Shown: in pieces, positions 39,303 through 48,188 of the stretch
Layout: each line of letters begins with the position of its first letter
Numbering within the stretch: the first letter of the stretch is position 1
NCBI GenBank assembly: GCA_903919975.1
Contig: CAIXKE010000038.1
Span: 56,040 to 120,039 of the forward strand
Origin: Akkermansiaceae bacterium
GTDB taxonomy: Bacteria; Verrucomicrobiota; Verrucomicrobiia; Verrucomicrobiales; Akkermansiaceae
Length of the DNA stretch: 64,000 nt
Reading direction: 5' to 3'
Translations under genes and position numbers: made by a program
The notes under the pieces: generated by a model
What the model was told of the DNA's origin: nothing
Seen by the model: only the letters and a program-made list of their open reading frames with translations
The model's database searches: none

Positions 39303-41069
39303 ATGATACGCATGACGGGAAAATTACGGCTCTGCCTCGCGGGCATGCTCGCAGCGATGCTCGGCTCGATTTCCGCCGGGGAGTTTGTGCCGCCTGCCGA
39401 GGGGCCGGTGCCATTTCGGCGGGATCGGATCCCCTTGAATGAGGGCACGATGCACTCACTTTCCCGAGACTTGAGGATCCTGGCCCGAGAAAACAAGGCG
39501 ATGGATGCGCCGGGCCTCCGGGGGGCCGCACAAATGTTGGCGCTCTCCATCGCCTTGAATCCCACGAATGCCAATGCCCGCGAACTGGTTTCAGAATACA
39601 AGGAAGGTCGACATAGGTCCGGTGAAAACGGCGAACCGAAGGACCATCATCAAGCACGCATCCAGCGGCACGTCGCATGGTTGGAAACTCCTCAAGCCGG
39701 GGCGGATGGTCAGGCGCTTGCCGCCTGCCTAAAGGACATCCTTTCACTCACCGATTCCTCCGAGGCAGAGCCCACGCGCAAACCAACCGAACTCGGCGCT
39801 TGGACCGGTTGGGTTGCCGATGTTTCCGCATTTCAAACGAAGGCGATTGAAGACACGCCGAAACCCAAAAATCCCGATCCAGTTGTAAAGCAACCCACAA
39901 GCACCGGGATTCTTCTGGAGTCGGCCTCTGTCATGACCTCGATGTGGCGGCGCGTTAGGCAGAATGATAACGAGACATGGATTTCGGTGCTGGCACCGCT
40001 GCATATGACGGCGAAGAAGGAGGCTCCCAGCGAGCAGGTTAGCTTTTCCATCACGAGCGGCAATCATCAGGAATGGCAACCCCCGGATGCCCTCGGAATC
40101 ACGCTGGAAACCCTGCTCAGGAATCAACACGGAAGTCTCCCGCCAATCGGCCAGATCCGAATCACCAACGTGGAACTCGAGCAATCAACCGAATTGGGCA
40201 AACCTCAATCCATCAGTGCCGCAGCCGCGGTTTTGGCGAGTGCGGCGATCACTGGCTGCGTACCGGAAGCTATCATCATCGGCAAAATCGATGCCTCCGG
40301 TGCCTTAACGCTGCCGTCGAAATTCTGGGATCAACTTCAAACCCTCGGCAAAGGAAATGGCCAACGCCTTGTGTTGCCAGCCGATGCCAGCCCCTATCTC
40401 TCCTCGGTGCTCGCCATGGAGAAACCCGAGTTTTTCCTCGAATATGAAGTGTTACTGGCAACGGATTTCAAACAATTGCTAGAACTAAGCTCAAAATCAC
40501 CCAAGGAACCGCTCGCCACCGCCACTGCGAAATTCCGCGAAATCCGCGAGCGCGCAGGCACGCAGGATGTCCGTGCCTTTATCGGCAATATTTTCGTAAA
40601 ACAGCGACTGCAGGCAGTCTTGCAAGATCAACCAGTCCATATTTCGGCTAAAATGTTACTAACCCAAGCAGCGGGCAATCGCCCGATTTGGGTTTCCCGG
40701 AAAGTCTTGGCGTCGGAAATCCGGCGCGCGCTCGAACCGATGGGCTGGATTAAAAATTCAGAACTTTTCATTACAAATACGGAAGGAGATACACCGCCAG
40801 CTCCCAGAGAAGTGCCCGAAGTTATCCGGACCTATGAAATCTGCCGCCCAGCGGTAGATCGCCTTGAGCGTTACACCAGCGGAGAAGATCAGGACCTATT
40901 AGAGAAGGCGCTGGACCTTGTCTTCGCGATTCGGACACTCAACAAGGCCGCGCGCTTCCGCGGCAGCAACAATTGGGAAATCATCAGCGCTGTGCGAACC
41001 GCCCATAACGACCTGGTTCGACTCCAGGACAGCTTGGCCGCCAAACTCGACGAGGAAGCCAAGGAATAG
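39303..41069 (+). CDS. Secreted protein with a Lon-protease-like (S16) domain lacking an evident catalytic dyad
   Basis: A 588-residue protein with an N-terminal signal peptide (LRLCLAGMLAAMLGSISAGE). A middle segment (about residues 300-375) resembles the S16 proteolytic domain of Lon: SISAAAAVLASAAITGCVPE, then AIIIGKIDASGALTLPSKF, corresponding to the Lon G-x-S-A-G and G-E-I-x-x-x-G-x-V-x-P-I-G-G strands. The nucleophile motif reads Q-S-I-S-A rather than D-S-A-G, and the Lys is not clearly placed, so activity is doubtful. Flanks are helical, and the C-terminal 150 residues are coiled (DRLERYTSGEDQDLLEKALD). No AAA+ domain. Function unknown. Confidence 0.6.
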   Translation: MIRMTGKLRLCLAGMLAAMLGSISAGEFVPPAEGPVPFRRDRIPLNEGTMHSLSRDLRILARENKAMDAPGLRGAAQMLALSIALNPTNANARELVSEYKEGRHRSGENGEPKDHHQARIQRHVAWLETPQAGADGQALAACLKDILSLTDSSEAEPTRKPTELGAWTGWVADVSAFQTKAIEDTPKPKNPDPVVKQPTSTGILLESASVMTSMWRRVRQNDNETWISVLAPLHMTAKKEAPSEQVSFSITSGNHQEWQPPDALGITLETLLRNQHGSLPPIGQIRITNVELEQSTELGKPQSISAAAAVLASAAITGCVPEAIIIGKIDASGALTLPSKFWDQLQTLGKGNGQRLVLPADASPYLSSVLAMEKPEFFLEYEVLLATDFKQLLELSSKSPKEPLATATAKFREIRERAGTQDVRAFIGNIFVKQRLQAVLQDQPVHISAKMLLTQAAGNRPIWVSRKVLASEIRRALEPMGWIKNSELFITNTEGDTPPAPREVPEVIRTYEICRPAVDRLERYTSGEDQDLLEKALDLVFAIRTLNKAARFRGSNNWEIISAVRTAHNDLVRLQDSLAAKLDEEAKE

Positions 41070-41261
41070 TCTCCGAAATCCTGAATTCTTACGGAATTCG
41101 CGACGATTTTAGTCAAATCGCTTCACCCTATTTGGCTCCGGGTGGACAACAGAGCCACTATGGCACGGGCGTATCGGGAACCCATAAAGCTAACGAAATC
41201 CAGGCAACGGGTGAAATTTCACCATGAACGAATCGCAACCGATCCTTCGGCGATAGCGGGC

Positions 41262-42308
41262 CTATGTCTCCATCCGTGAGCGACTGCACCATGAGATTAC
41301 GGAATTGAAGTGCTCCTCGGCGTCCTCGACGGCTTGATAGTTCCACATGTCGGCTAGGAACTCACGGATCGAGAGGCAACGCGCGATTTTGCGATGTTCC
41401 TTGCAGATATCGGCGCGAAGCTGTCGCTGTTCCTCCTTGAGATTTTCCGGATTGCCGCGTAGCGCCCACATTGCCCCTTTTGGCAGCCCTCCACTTTCCT
41501 TGGCGACCTCCTTGCGGACCTTATCGATAGCCTCGCCACAAAGTTTCATGACGTGGTAGCGGTCGAAACAAATATGGGCATCAGGGAAATGCTCGCCAGC
41601 CCCGGCGATAAACGCCTTGGACATGTCCATGGCGATTTCGGTGATCTGAGACGCGGGAACGTCGCGACTTTCCAGTTCCGCTACGAATTCCGTGAAGGTC
41701 TCTTTGTCCTTTCCTGGAGTGAATAGTAGCAGCCTTGCGGCCCTGGCCGCGCCATGACCCCGGGAAGTCTCAACTCCCTCGATTTCAATGAAAACCGTGC
41801 CGTATTTGTGGCCCTTGCGGGTGGACGTCTCGTCGACCCCGAGCCTCTCAAGACTGCTCCAATCGGCCTCCTTCCAGGCCACATCAACTCGTGTCCGGAT
41901 CAGGTGCCAAATTCGGTTCTGGCTCACTCCGGTCTGCCTGGCGACTTCGGCGACGGGCAGCACTTTGGCCAAAGTCAGCAGGAAGGCTTCCATCAGTAGA
42001 GTGAATGCGCCATTCGGCTTGGCCCATGGCACCTCGACGGTGGTGACTGCGCCCGATGGAGTCTTAATGCGCGGCACTCGCGCACGGATCGTGGTTTTGT
42101 GTTCGAAGAACTTCAGGTGCTACCAGGAGCGTTGGACCGTGTCGTGAACAGGGCAAAGCTCCCCGGTTTCGGGATCGGCAAAACGCGCCCCTCGCTCAAA
42201 ATCAATGCCAAGCTCCAAGGATTTCGCCTTCGGATCAAAGTCGGTGGAAACGACCTTCCACGGTGAAGCCAAACCCAACGCCTGCGTAAATAGATATTCT
42301 ACAGCCAT
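41262..42308 (-). pseudogene. ISL3-family transposase remnant
   Basis: From ATG at 42308: MAVEYLFTQALGLASPWKVV with FDPKAKSLELGIDFERGARF, the zinc-ribbon-bearing N-terminus of ISL3 transposases (here C-P-V-H only). A TAG at 42120 interrupts the frame after TVQRSW, and the same frame resumes HLKFFEHKTTIRARVPRIKT. The DDE core follows: RLGVDETSTRKGHKYGTVF, AMDMSKAFIAGAGEHFPDAH and ICFDRYHVMKLCGEAIDKVR. The frame closes at 41262 after SVISWCSRSRMET, about 100 or more residues short of the family. Nonsense mutation plus C-terminal loss make it inactive. Terminal repeats could not be defined. Confidence 0.8.
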
Positions 42309-42379
42309 GGCCGAGAGTCTAGCGGGAGAGGCGGTCGCAGTCCAGAGCGCAAGCGGACTTGTAAGGCCGCGCCTACTCC

Positions 42380-42462
42380 GGAAAGTTGCCCACAAGAACC
42401 CTTCGCTCCGACGAGCTTCTGACCGGCCCATTCTCGCGAAGGAACCTTGTGGACAACTTTCC
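42380..42462. repeat. Long inverted repeat with TTGTCCACA-like boxes
   Basis: Arms 42380-42406 and 42436-42462 match at 23 of 27 positions around a 29-base loop. Each arm contains a box of the type TTGTCCACAA (right arm, minus strand) or TTGCCCACAA (left arm). It sits just upstream of the ISL3 remnant and 112 bp before the sugar porter start. Confidence 0.8.
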
Positions 42463-42573
42463 TCAGAAGCAAATTGCATACAAAATCACTTATTGATAAC
42501 TTCTGCCACAGTTTTCTAAGTTAGAGCCGCCTACCCACACAATTCGCAATTGTCCCAAAAAAAACTAAGAACC

Positions 42574-43929
42574 ATGCAAAATCATAGCAAACTCTTCCTC
42601 TGGTCCGTCGTCTCCGCGCTCGCCGGGTTCCTCTTCGGCTTCGACACGGTGGTGATCTCCGGCGCGGAGAAGACGATCCAGCAGTTGTGGGACCTGAGTC
42701 CCGGGATGCATGGCCTTGCGATGAGTGCCGCGCTGTGGGGCACCGTGCTGGGATCGCTCGTTGGCAGCTGGCCGACGGATCACTTCGGTCGCAAGAAAAC
42801 GTTGCTGAGCATTGGAATCTTGTTCCTCGTCGGCTCGCTTTGGTCGGCCTTCGCCCATGAAGTGAACTCGTTCATGATCGCACGCTTTCTAGGTGGCATC
42901 GCCATTGGCGTGTCCACGGTAGCGGCACCGCTTTACATCTCGGAAATCTCACCACCGGAGCGCCGTGGCCGCCTTGCCGGGATGTTTCAGTTCAACATTG
43001 TCTTCGGGATCCTCGTCGCCTTCCTCTCTAACGCGGTGATCGCCAGGATTGGTGGAGAAACCTCTACGATTTTAGGAGTGCATGATTGGCGTTGGATGCT
43101 CGGCATCATGGCCGTGCCCTCGGTGATCTACACATTCGCCTGCTTTGCCATTCCCGAAAGCCCGCGTTGGCTGCTCTCCCGCAAAGGGGACCGTACAGCA
43201 GGCATCGCCGTGCTCAAGCTCATCAGCCCGCACGCATCCACTACCGAACTGGAAGCCAGCGCCGATGCCATGACTTCGGCAAGCCAGGAAGTCGCGGCGG
43301 CGAAAGGCTTCTGGCGCATGGGAATGAAAACCCCGATCCTGATCGCGCTCCTCGTGGCGTTCTTCAATCAGGCGTCCGGCATCAATGCGATTCTCTACTT
43401 CGCACCGCGGATCTTTGAACTCACCGGCCTGGGCCCCAAAGACGCGCTGTCGCAATCCGTCGGCATCGGCATAACCAACCTCATCTTCACCTTCGTCGGC
43501 CTGTGGTTGATCGATCGCCTCGGCCGCCGCACGCTGCTTTACATCGGATCATTCGGCTATATCGCCTCGCTTGGCCTGTGCTCGTGGGCGTTTTTCACCG
43601 AACACTTCGCCATCGTGCCGGCGTGCATCTTCGCCTTCATCGCCGCACACGCGATGGGTCAGGGAGCCGTGATCTGGGTGCTTATCTCCGAGATTTTTCC
43701 GGACAAGTTCCGCGCCAAGGGCCAATCGCTTGGCAGCTTCACCCATTGGATTTTCGCCGCCTTGCTCACCACCTTTTTCCCGAAGATGGTTACGGCTTTC
43801 CCGCCCGGTTACATCTTCCTCTTCTTCTGCGGCATGATGGTGCTGCAGCTCATCTGGGTGAAGCTGATGGTGCCCGAAACCAAGGGACGGAGCTTGGAAG
43901 AAATCCAACATGATCTCGGTGTCTCGTAA
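42574..43929 (+). CDS. Sugar porter-family MFS transporter
   Basis: A 451-residue, twelve-helix proton- or sodium-coupled sugar transporter. FGFDTVVISGAEKTIQQLW in helix 1, DHFGRKKTLLSIG (the R-x-G-R-K/R motif), PLYISEISPPERRGRLAGMF, PESPRWLLSRKG, NQASGINAILYFAPRIF, LIDRLGRRTLLY and VPETKGRSLEEIQ are all canonical sugar porter motifs. The start MQNHSKLFLWS was chosen over a TTG eight codons upstream. The substrate is not deducible; xylose, galactose or glucose are typical. It stands alone after the ISL3 remnant. Confidence 0.93.
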   Translation: MQNHSKLFLWSVVSALAGFLFGFDTVVISGAEKTIQQLWDLSPGMHGLAMSAALWGTVLGSLVGSWPTDHFGRKKTLLSIGILFLVGSLWSAFAHEVNSFMIARFLGGIAIGVSTVAAPLYISEISPPERRGRLAGMFQFNIVFGILVAFLSNAVIARIGGETSTILGVHDWRWMLGIMAVPSVIYTFACFAIPESPRWLLSRKGDRTAGIAVLKLISPHASTTELEASADAMTSASQEVAAAKGFWRMGMKTPILIALLVAFFNQASGINAILYFAPRIFELTGLGPKDALSQSVGIGITNLIFTFVGLWLIDRLGRRTLLYIGSFGYIASLGLCSWAFFTEHFAIVPACIFAFIAAHAMGQGAVIWVLISEIFPDKFRAKGQSLGSFTHWIFAALLTTFFPKMVTAFPPGYIFLFFCGMMVLQLIWVKLMVPETKGRSLEEIQHDLGVS

Positions 43930-44492
43930 ACGAATTCACAACCCGCCCAGGCATTACGTTCAGCCAAGTTGGGACTTATAGCATTGTTGTTCCTGTAAGC
44001 TTCCCCAGTTGTGCGACCATTCAGAAATAGAGTAACTGGTGGTCAGGGCCAACTGACCGACCATGAAAAAAAGCCGATTCACCGAATCCCCCCAAGGTCA
44101 TGCGACGGTGGCGCAGCTTGCCGAAAAGGCGCTTGGTTTCGTGCAGAATGTTGGATGGGTTGAGGATGCTGACATCGCCTTGATACTGGTGCCACAATTG
44201 AATGCGGTGAGCGCCTCGTTTTTGTCACGTTCGGTCTGATAGGTGATCGAGGTGTGGCGGATGATGTCCTGCAACCACTTCCAGGCCTTGGTCGCCTGCT
44301 TGATTTTTCGGTTTGCCGTCCCAAACCAGCCCGCAGGTCTTTCTTGGAAAGGGAACGCCCTAGCCGCGCGGTGATGTGCATTAGGCTAGCGCTCAGCTCC
44401 GCCTGTAAGTGAGCCAGGGCTTTCCAATTTTCAAAGCGCCCAGAAGTTCAAAAGTGGCCCGAAAATGGCCCGCTAGTGATTTCCAAACCCAA
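43930..44492. other. Gene-poor spacer with a possible recombinase scrap
   Basis: No intact gene. On the minus strand about 44160-44316 reads ANRKIKQATKAWKWLQDIIR, then HTSITYQTERDKNEALTAFN and CGTS, which vaguely recalls the R-H-x-x-x-S-Y box II region of tyrosine recombinases. The same open frame continues to a TGA at 44098 without family likeness. The position, just past the 3' end of a tRNA gene, is where an integrase would be expected, but the match is weak. Confidence 0.3.
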
Positions 44493-44519
44493 CAAAAAAA
44501 AGGAGCCTTTCGGCTCCTT
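44493..44519 (-). terminator. Rho-independent terminator after tRNA-Tyr
   Basis: On the minus strand AAGGAGCC, loop GAAA, GGCTCCTT is followed by a run of T. It lies 19 bp past the tRNA 3' end. Confidence 0.9.
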
Positions 44520-44537
44520 AAGTCGTTGAAAATGAAT

Positions 44538-44623
44538 TGGTGGGTAGAGATGGATTCGAACCAACGTAAGCTTTCGCTAGCAGATTTACAGTCTGCCCCC
44601 TTTAGCCACTCGGGCATCTACCC
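44538..44623 (-). tRNA. tRNA-Tyr (anticodon GUA), CCA encoded
   Basis: An 86-nt class II tRNA. The acceptor stem is GGGTAGA / TCTACCC with an encoded 3' CCA. The anticodon loop CTGTAAA gives GUA. The variable arm is long (GCTAGCGAAAGCTTACG), as in bacterial tRNA-Tyr, and the T-loop is GGTTCGAATCC. A promoter precedes it and a terminator follows, so it is transcribed alone. Confidence 0.97.
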
Positions 44624-44650
44624 TTTCACCAATCCGCTTGCGCGGGCGGA

Positions 44651-44679
44651 TGTATGAGGAGGGCCGAATGCTTTGACAA
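44651..44679 (-). promoter_or_regulatory. Candidate promoter of tRNA-Tyr
   Basis: Minus strand: TTGTCA, a 17-bp spacer, CATACA, ending 28 bp before the mature tRNA 5' end. Confidence 0.55.
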
Positions 44680-44789
44680 GTGAAAACATTTGGAGTGAAG
44701 GCAAAAAATAGGGCGAGCAACAGGTGAAGTCCTGATTGCTTGCCGCCTGAGAAGAAATCCCCTTCCCGAACTCAGTCCCCAGCTTGCCG

Positions 44790-45944
44790 TTAATCGAGGT
44801 TTCCTGCCGTGTGCTTACGCAGTTCGTCGATGCAGGCGGCGACGAGATCACGGTCGATGTGGTGGACGTCCACGCTGCAACCGATGTCTTTCAACATCAA
44901 CACGGTAAGCGCTCCACCGAGGTGCTCGCGAAATTCATCGAGGCCATCGAATACCCGCCGTCGGCCGGATTCATCCAGCCAATCGAGCGCCGGATGGTAG
45001 GTGGCCAAGCTCAGTCTATGGAGGACCGTCAGCACCCGTTCGGCCAGTTCGGGCGGGGCGAAACCGGCCCGCGAGGAGTAAAGCGTATCCAACGCCAAGC
45101 CGACGGCCACCGCCGGGCCGTGGGAAAGGTGATAAGAAGTGAGCGCCTCCAGCTTGTGGGCCGCCCAGTGGCCGAAATCCAAGGGTCGGCTTGATCCAGC
45201 TTCAAAAGGGTCTCCGCCGGAGGTGATGTGGCGGGCGTGCAGCAAGGCGGATTTTTCGACACACGCTTCAAGTGCGGCGGGCTCGAGCGCGGCGAGCGCC
45301 GCGAGGTTTTCCTCGATCCACTCGAAAAATGCGCGGTCCTTCACGAGCGCGACTTTCACGGCTTCGATCAATCCCGCGCGGCAGGTTTCCTCAGGCTGGC
45401 TGTGCAGAAAACAGAAATCGTTGATCACCGCGAACGGCACGGCGAAGGCACCAATCCAGTTTTTCTTGGCGAAGGCATTAATTGCGCATTTTACGCCCAC
45501 TCCGCTATCGTCTTGGGACAGCGTGGTGGTGGGAAACCTCACCAACCGAACCCCGCGGTGCGCGGTGGCTGCGGCAAATCCAATGGCATCGAGAAACGCC
45601 CCGCCGCCAATCGCGAGCAAATACGAATGGCGATCGAGGTGTGCGGCATCGATCCGAGTCCATGTTTCACGCACCCAATGGTCGTCGGCTTTGACCGCCT
45701 CGCCGCCTGGCAGGACGTGGATTCCGCGGAACTCGACATCAGTTTCTCTGAAATAGGCTTCCACCTCGGCGGCCAAGTGTGGCCATGCGGTGGCGACGGC
45801 TTGCTCGATGATCACCAGCGCACGACGCCCGTTCCCTTCACGCAGAATGCGGGCGAGCTCGGGGTTTTCCGTGGCAAAGGCATTGCGGGTGAACACAATA
45901 TGGTGCTTGAAAACGACGGGGATTTGGAAATCGTAGCGGGACAT
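44790..45944 (-). CDS. eboD: 3-dehydroquinate synthase-like sugar phosphate cyclase, EboD type
   Basis: A 384-residue member of the dehydroquinate synthase superfamily, closest in pattern to EboD. Visible blocks are FKHHIVFTRNAFATENPEL, ILVLPGGEAVKA-like (here HVLPGGEAVKADDHW), YLLAIGGGAFLDAIGFAAAT (NAD-binding glycine loop), RFPTTTLSQDDSGVGVKCAI, GLIEAVKVALVKD and the metal ligands in SRPLDFGHWAAHKLE and SYHLSHGPAVAVGL. EboD usually sits in the ebo cluster, which moves a prenyl-linked precursor to the periplasm in cyanobacteria and others. No other ebo gene is visible here, so the role is open. It is divergent from the Nudix gene. Confidence 0.8.
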   Translation of the reverse strand: MSRYDFQIPVVFKHHIVFTRNAFATENPELARILREGNGRRALVIIEQAVATAWPHLAAEVEAYFRETDVEFRGIHVLPGGEAVKADDHWVRETWTRIDAAHLDRHSYLLAIGGGAFLDAIGFAAATAHRGVRLVRFPTTTLSQDDSGVGVKCAINAFAKKNWIGAFAVPFAVINDFCFLHSQPEETCRAGLIEAVKVALVKDRAFFEWIEENLAALAALEPAALEACVEKSALLHARHITSGGDPFEAGSSRPLDFGHWAAHKLEALTSYHLSHGPAVAVGLALDTLYSSRAGFAPPELAERVLTVLHRLSLATYHPALDWLDESGRRRVFDGLDEFREHLGGALTVLMLKDIGCSVDVHHIDRDLVAACIDELRKHTAGNLD

Positions 45945-46013
45945 CAGTGCGGCAGAGAAGGATTAATCGCCTTTACGCAGCCGTGCCAACATTTCTTGGT
46001 GGATTTCACGCCC

Positions 46014-46538
46014 ATGGCCAAATTAGAAACCCTTTTCGAAACCCGCTGGATCCAACTTCAGCGCATCGGGCACTGGGATTTTGTCCGCCGACCGCACTCG
46101 GATTCGTGTGTCGGCATCCTGGCGATCACGCCTGAACAGGAAATTGTGCTCGTCGAACAATTCCGTATCCCGGTCCAGCGACGCGTGATCGAAATCCCCG
46201 CTGGAATCGTCGGCGATGAAGATGAGCATCGCGGCGAGCCCTTGCAGGCGACGGCCGCGCGGGAATTGTTGGAAGAAACCGGCTACCGCGCCGGGACGAT
46301 CGAGCGATTGATGGAAACCCCCACTTCGGCAGGGCTGACGGCCGAGTTCGTTCACTTATTTCATGCGAAGGAATTGGTGAGGGAGCAATCCGGGGGTGGC
46401 GTGGCCGGAGAAGATATCACGGTCCACCATGTGCCGCTGGCAAATCTCCGCGAATGGCTGCGTGAGAAGGAAACTGCGGGGGTGCTGGTGGATTATAAAA
46501 TATGCGCCTGCCTCTGGCTCGCCAGAATCTTCGTTTGA
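46014..46538 (+). CDS. Nudix hydrolase, ADP-ribose pyrophosphatase-like
   Basis: A 174-residue Nudix enzyme. The Nudix helix reads EPLQATAARELLEETGY, giving the R-E-L-x-E-E-x-G-Y metal-binding core; the upstream Gly is two residues further away than in the strict signature. VLVEQFRIPVQRRVIEIPAG is the typical ADP-ribose/sugar-nucleotide hydrolase strand. It probably cleaves ADP-ribose or a related nucleoside diphosphate. The ATG at 46014 was used; the long upstream open frame is antisense to the cyclase gene and was rejected. Confidence 0.88.
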   Translation: MAKLETLFETRWIQLQRIGHWDFVRRPHSDSCVGILAITPEQEIVLVEQFRIPVQRRVIEIPAGIVGDEDEHRGEPLQATAARELLEETGYRAGTIERLMETPTSAGLTAEFVHLFHAKELVREQSGGGVAGEDITVHHVPLANLREWLREKETAGVLVDYKICACLWLARIFV

Positions 46539-46819
46539 GGAAAAATTCGGCCAAGGCCGACGCATCAAATTCAGGCGGTGATTTTTCAGCCGCAAAAAGG
46601 AGCAAAAATACGAAAAATAAAAAAACCTGAGGTCGGTGATTCTCGGTTTGCTGCAAACTAGCACGCATCGCCAATCGAAATGACCCTCCGGTATGCGGAT
46701 ATAAATACCCAATCGGAATTTTGCGCCCGTTTTGCGACTTTTTTGCGGCTAAGAAAATTTAGATGCCTAGGCCCTGAATCGGCCGTGACTTCGCGCCATT
46801 CCAATCGCAATTTCCCCGC

Positions 46820-47611
46820 GTGCCTGACTCCCTTCCCTATCGTTTCGGCGGCATCGCCCGGCTCTATGGCCAAGCTGCCTTGGAACGCTTTTTAACAGCA
46901 CGCGTCGCAGTGATCGGCGTGGGCGGAGTGGGATCGTGGGCCGTCGAATCGCTGGCCCGCTCCGGAGTTGGCAATCTCACACTGGTGGATCTGGACGAAA
47001 TCTGCATGACCAACGTCAACCGCCAACTCCATGCCATGGATGGACAAATCGGCCGCCAGAAAACCGAGGCAATGGCCGACCGCGCCCGCGCGATCCATCC
47101 GACCAGCGAAATCCGGATTATCCCGAAGTTTTTCAATGAAACCACGGCGGCGGAGATTCTCGACGCGGGCTTCGACGCCGTGATTGACGCCATCGACAGC
47201 ACGCCACACAAGGCATTGCTGCTCGCCGAGTGCCGCCGCCGTGGCGTGTTCACCGTCACGTGCGGCGGGGCCGGCGGACGACGGGATCCCACGCGCATCC
47301 GGGTCACGGATCTGGCCTACAGCGGCAAAGATATGCTACTCCACCAACTCCGCCGCACCTTGCGCCAGGATTTCGGATTTCCCAAAACCCCACTCGGCAC
47401 CAAACCCAAACCGCTGGGCATCGAGGCCGTGTTTTCCGATGAACCACGGGTGTTCTCCCAATGCGATGGCAGCATCTCAAGCGAGCGACCGGAGACGGGC
47501 AGCCAACGCCTCGGATGCACAAGCGGCCTTGGCGCCGCGACCCACGTCACGGCGGCATTCGGCATGATCGCGGCGGGTCGGGTGCTGGAAAACCTTGCTT
47601 CCCGGGCATGA
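46820..47611 (+). CDS. tcdA: tRNA threonylcarbamoyladenosine dehydratase
   Basis: A 263-residue E1-like (ThiF/MoeB superfamily) enzyme that makes the cyclic form of t6A37 in tRNAs reading ANN codons. RFGGIARLYGQAALERFLTA is the characteristic TcdA N-terminus. VAVIGVGGVGSWAVESLARS is the ATP-binding loop, LVDLDEICMTNVNRQLHAMD the second nucleotide motif, and VFSDEPRVFSQCDG follows. It starts with GTG at 46820. A bidirectional terminator follows its stop. Confidence 0.93.
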   Translation: MPDSLPYRFGGIARLYGQAALERFLTARVAVIGVGGVGSWAVESLARSGVGNLTLVDLDEICMTNVNRQLHAMDGQIGRQKTEAMADRARAIHPTSEIRIIPKFFNETTAAEILDAGFDAVIDAIDSTPHKALLLAECRRRGVFTVTCGGAGGRRDPTRIRVTDLAYSGKDMLLHQLRRTLRQDFGFPKTPLGTKPKPLGIEAVFSDEPRVFSQCDGSISSERPETGSQRLGCTSGLGAATHVTAAFGMIAAGRVLENLASRA

Positions 47612-47612
47612 A

Positions 47613-47637
47613 AAAAGCGGCTGATGAGCCGCTTTTT
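47613..47637. terminator. Bidirectional terminator between tcdA and rpmJ
   Basis: AAAAGCGGCT, a short loop, AGCCGCTTTTT; A-rich and T-rich flanks make it usable from both sides by the convergent genes. Confidence 0.85.
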
Positions 47638-47675
47638 CCGAAATAGCGCGGATGACCGCGATGTCAGGGAATCCC

Positions 47676-47837
47676 TTACAGACCCTTCTTCGAGAGACGG
47701 GTGCCGGCGGTCGCGCCTTGGCGGGCCTTGAATTTCGGGTTCGATTTGCAAATCACATAGACCGTGCCTTTGCGTTTCACAATCTGGCAATCGGCGTGAC
47801 GGCGCTTGGCGGAGGCGAGGGAAGAGAGAACTTTCAT
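47676..47837 (-). CDS. rpmJ: Ribosomal protein bL36 (type B)
   Basis: A 53-residue protein, [20 protein letters not shown] followed by [21 protein letters not shown]. This is the longer type B form with an S-L-x-x-A-K insertion after MKVL. Two cysteines and one histidine remain, so the full zinc site of the short form is not complete. The C-terminal tail ([12 protein letters not shown]) is a little longer than usual. Single gene; the coding start ATG at 47837 is unambiguous. Confidence 0.93.
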   Translation of the reverse strand: MKVLSSLASAKRRHADCQIVKRKGTVYVICKSNPKFKARQGATAGTRLSKKGL

Positions 47838-48017
47838 GACGTAAAGGGGTAGATGGTTTGACCGATCACGCGTGCCGACCGGGGCGCGAAAACTAGCTGT
47901 CCGCCCCCCGGTGTAAAGCCATTTCTCACCAAAATCCGGTTTTTTTAAGAATCCGGTCTTTCGTGAATCCTGAAATTTCATCTTTCCAAACGAATTCAGG
48001 GGTTTATTTAGGGGGAT

Positions 48018-48188
48018 ATGAAATTTGCCATTCTGCTCATCGCCGTGATCACGCTGAATTCCTGCAATACCTCGATCGGGATTTGGCGTGATACCAAACA
48101 TGCCTATTCTTGGACGCAGCAAAAAATCCAGAGCTCGAACCAAGGTGGTGGCGGTGCGGGAGATGAATACGGCGCTCCAGTTTATTGA
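48018..48188 (+). CDS. Entericidin-like small lipoprotein
   Basis: A 56-residue protein too short to be listed by most gene finders. [16 protein letters not shown] is a lipoprotein signal with a L-N-S-C lipobox; the mature part begins [20 protein letters not shown] and ends [14 protein letters not shown]. The mature start C-N-T-x-x-G-x-x-x-D recalls the entericidin A/B family of envelope lipoproteins. A strong AGGGGG lies four bases before the ATG. Function in this organism is unknown. Confidence 0.7.
   Translation: MKFAILLIAVITLNSCNTSIGIWRDTKHAYSWTQQKIQSSNQGGGGAGDEYGAPVY

Noticed and set aside
42380..42530. Chromosomal replication origin
   Set aside because: Only two or three box-like sites, no AT-rich unwinding array and no dnaA, dnaN, gidA or rpmH nearby.
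44393..44617. 74-codon frame over the tRNA
   Set aside because: It reads through tRNA-Tyr and its terminator; no protein likeness.
45228..46013. Long N-terminal extension of the Nudix gene
   Set aside because: The extension is antisense to the EboD-like gene; Nudix homology begins at 46014.
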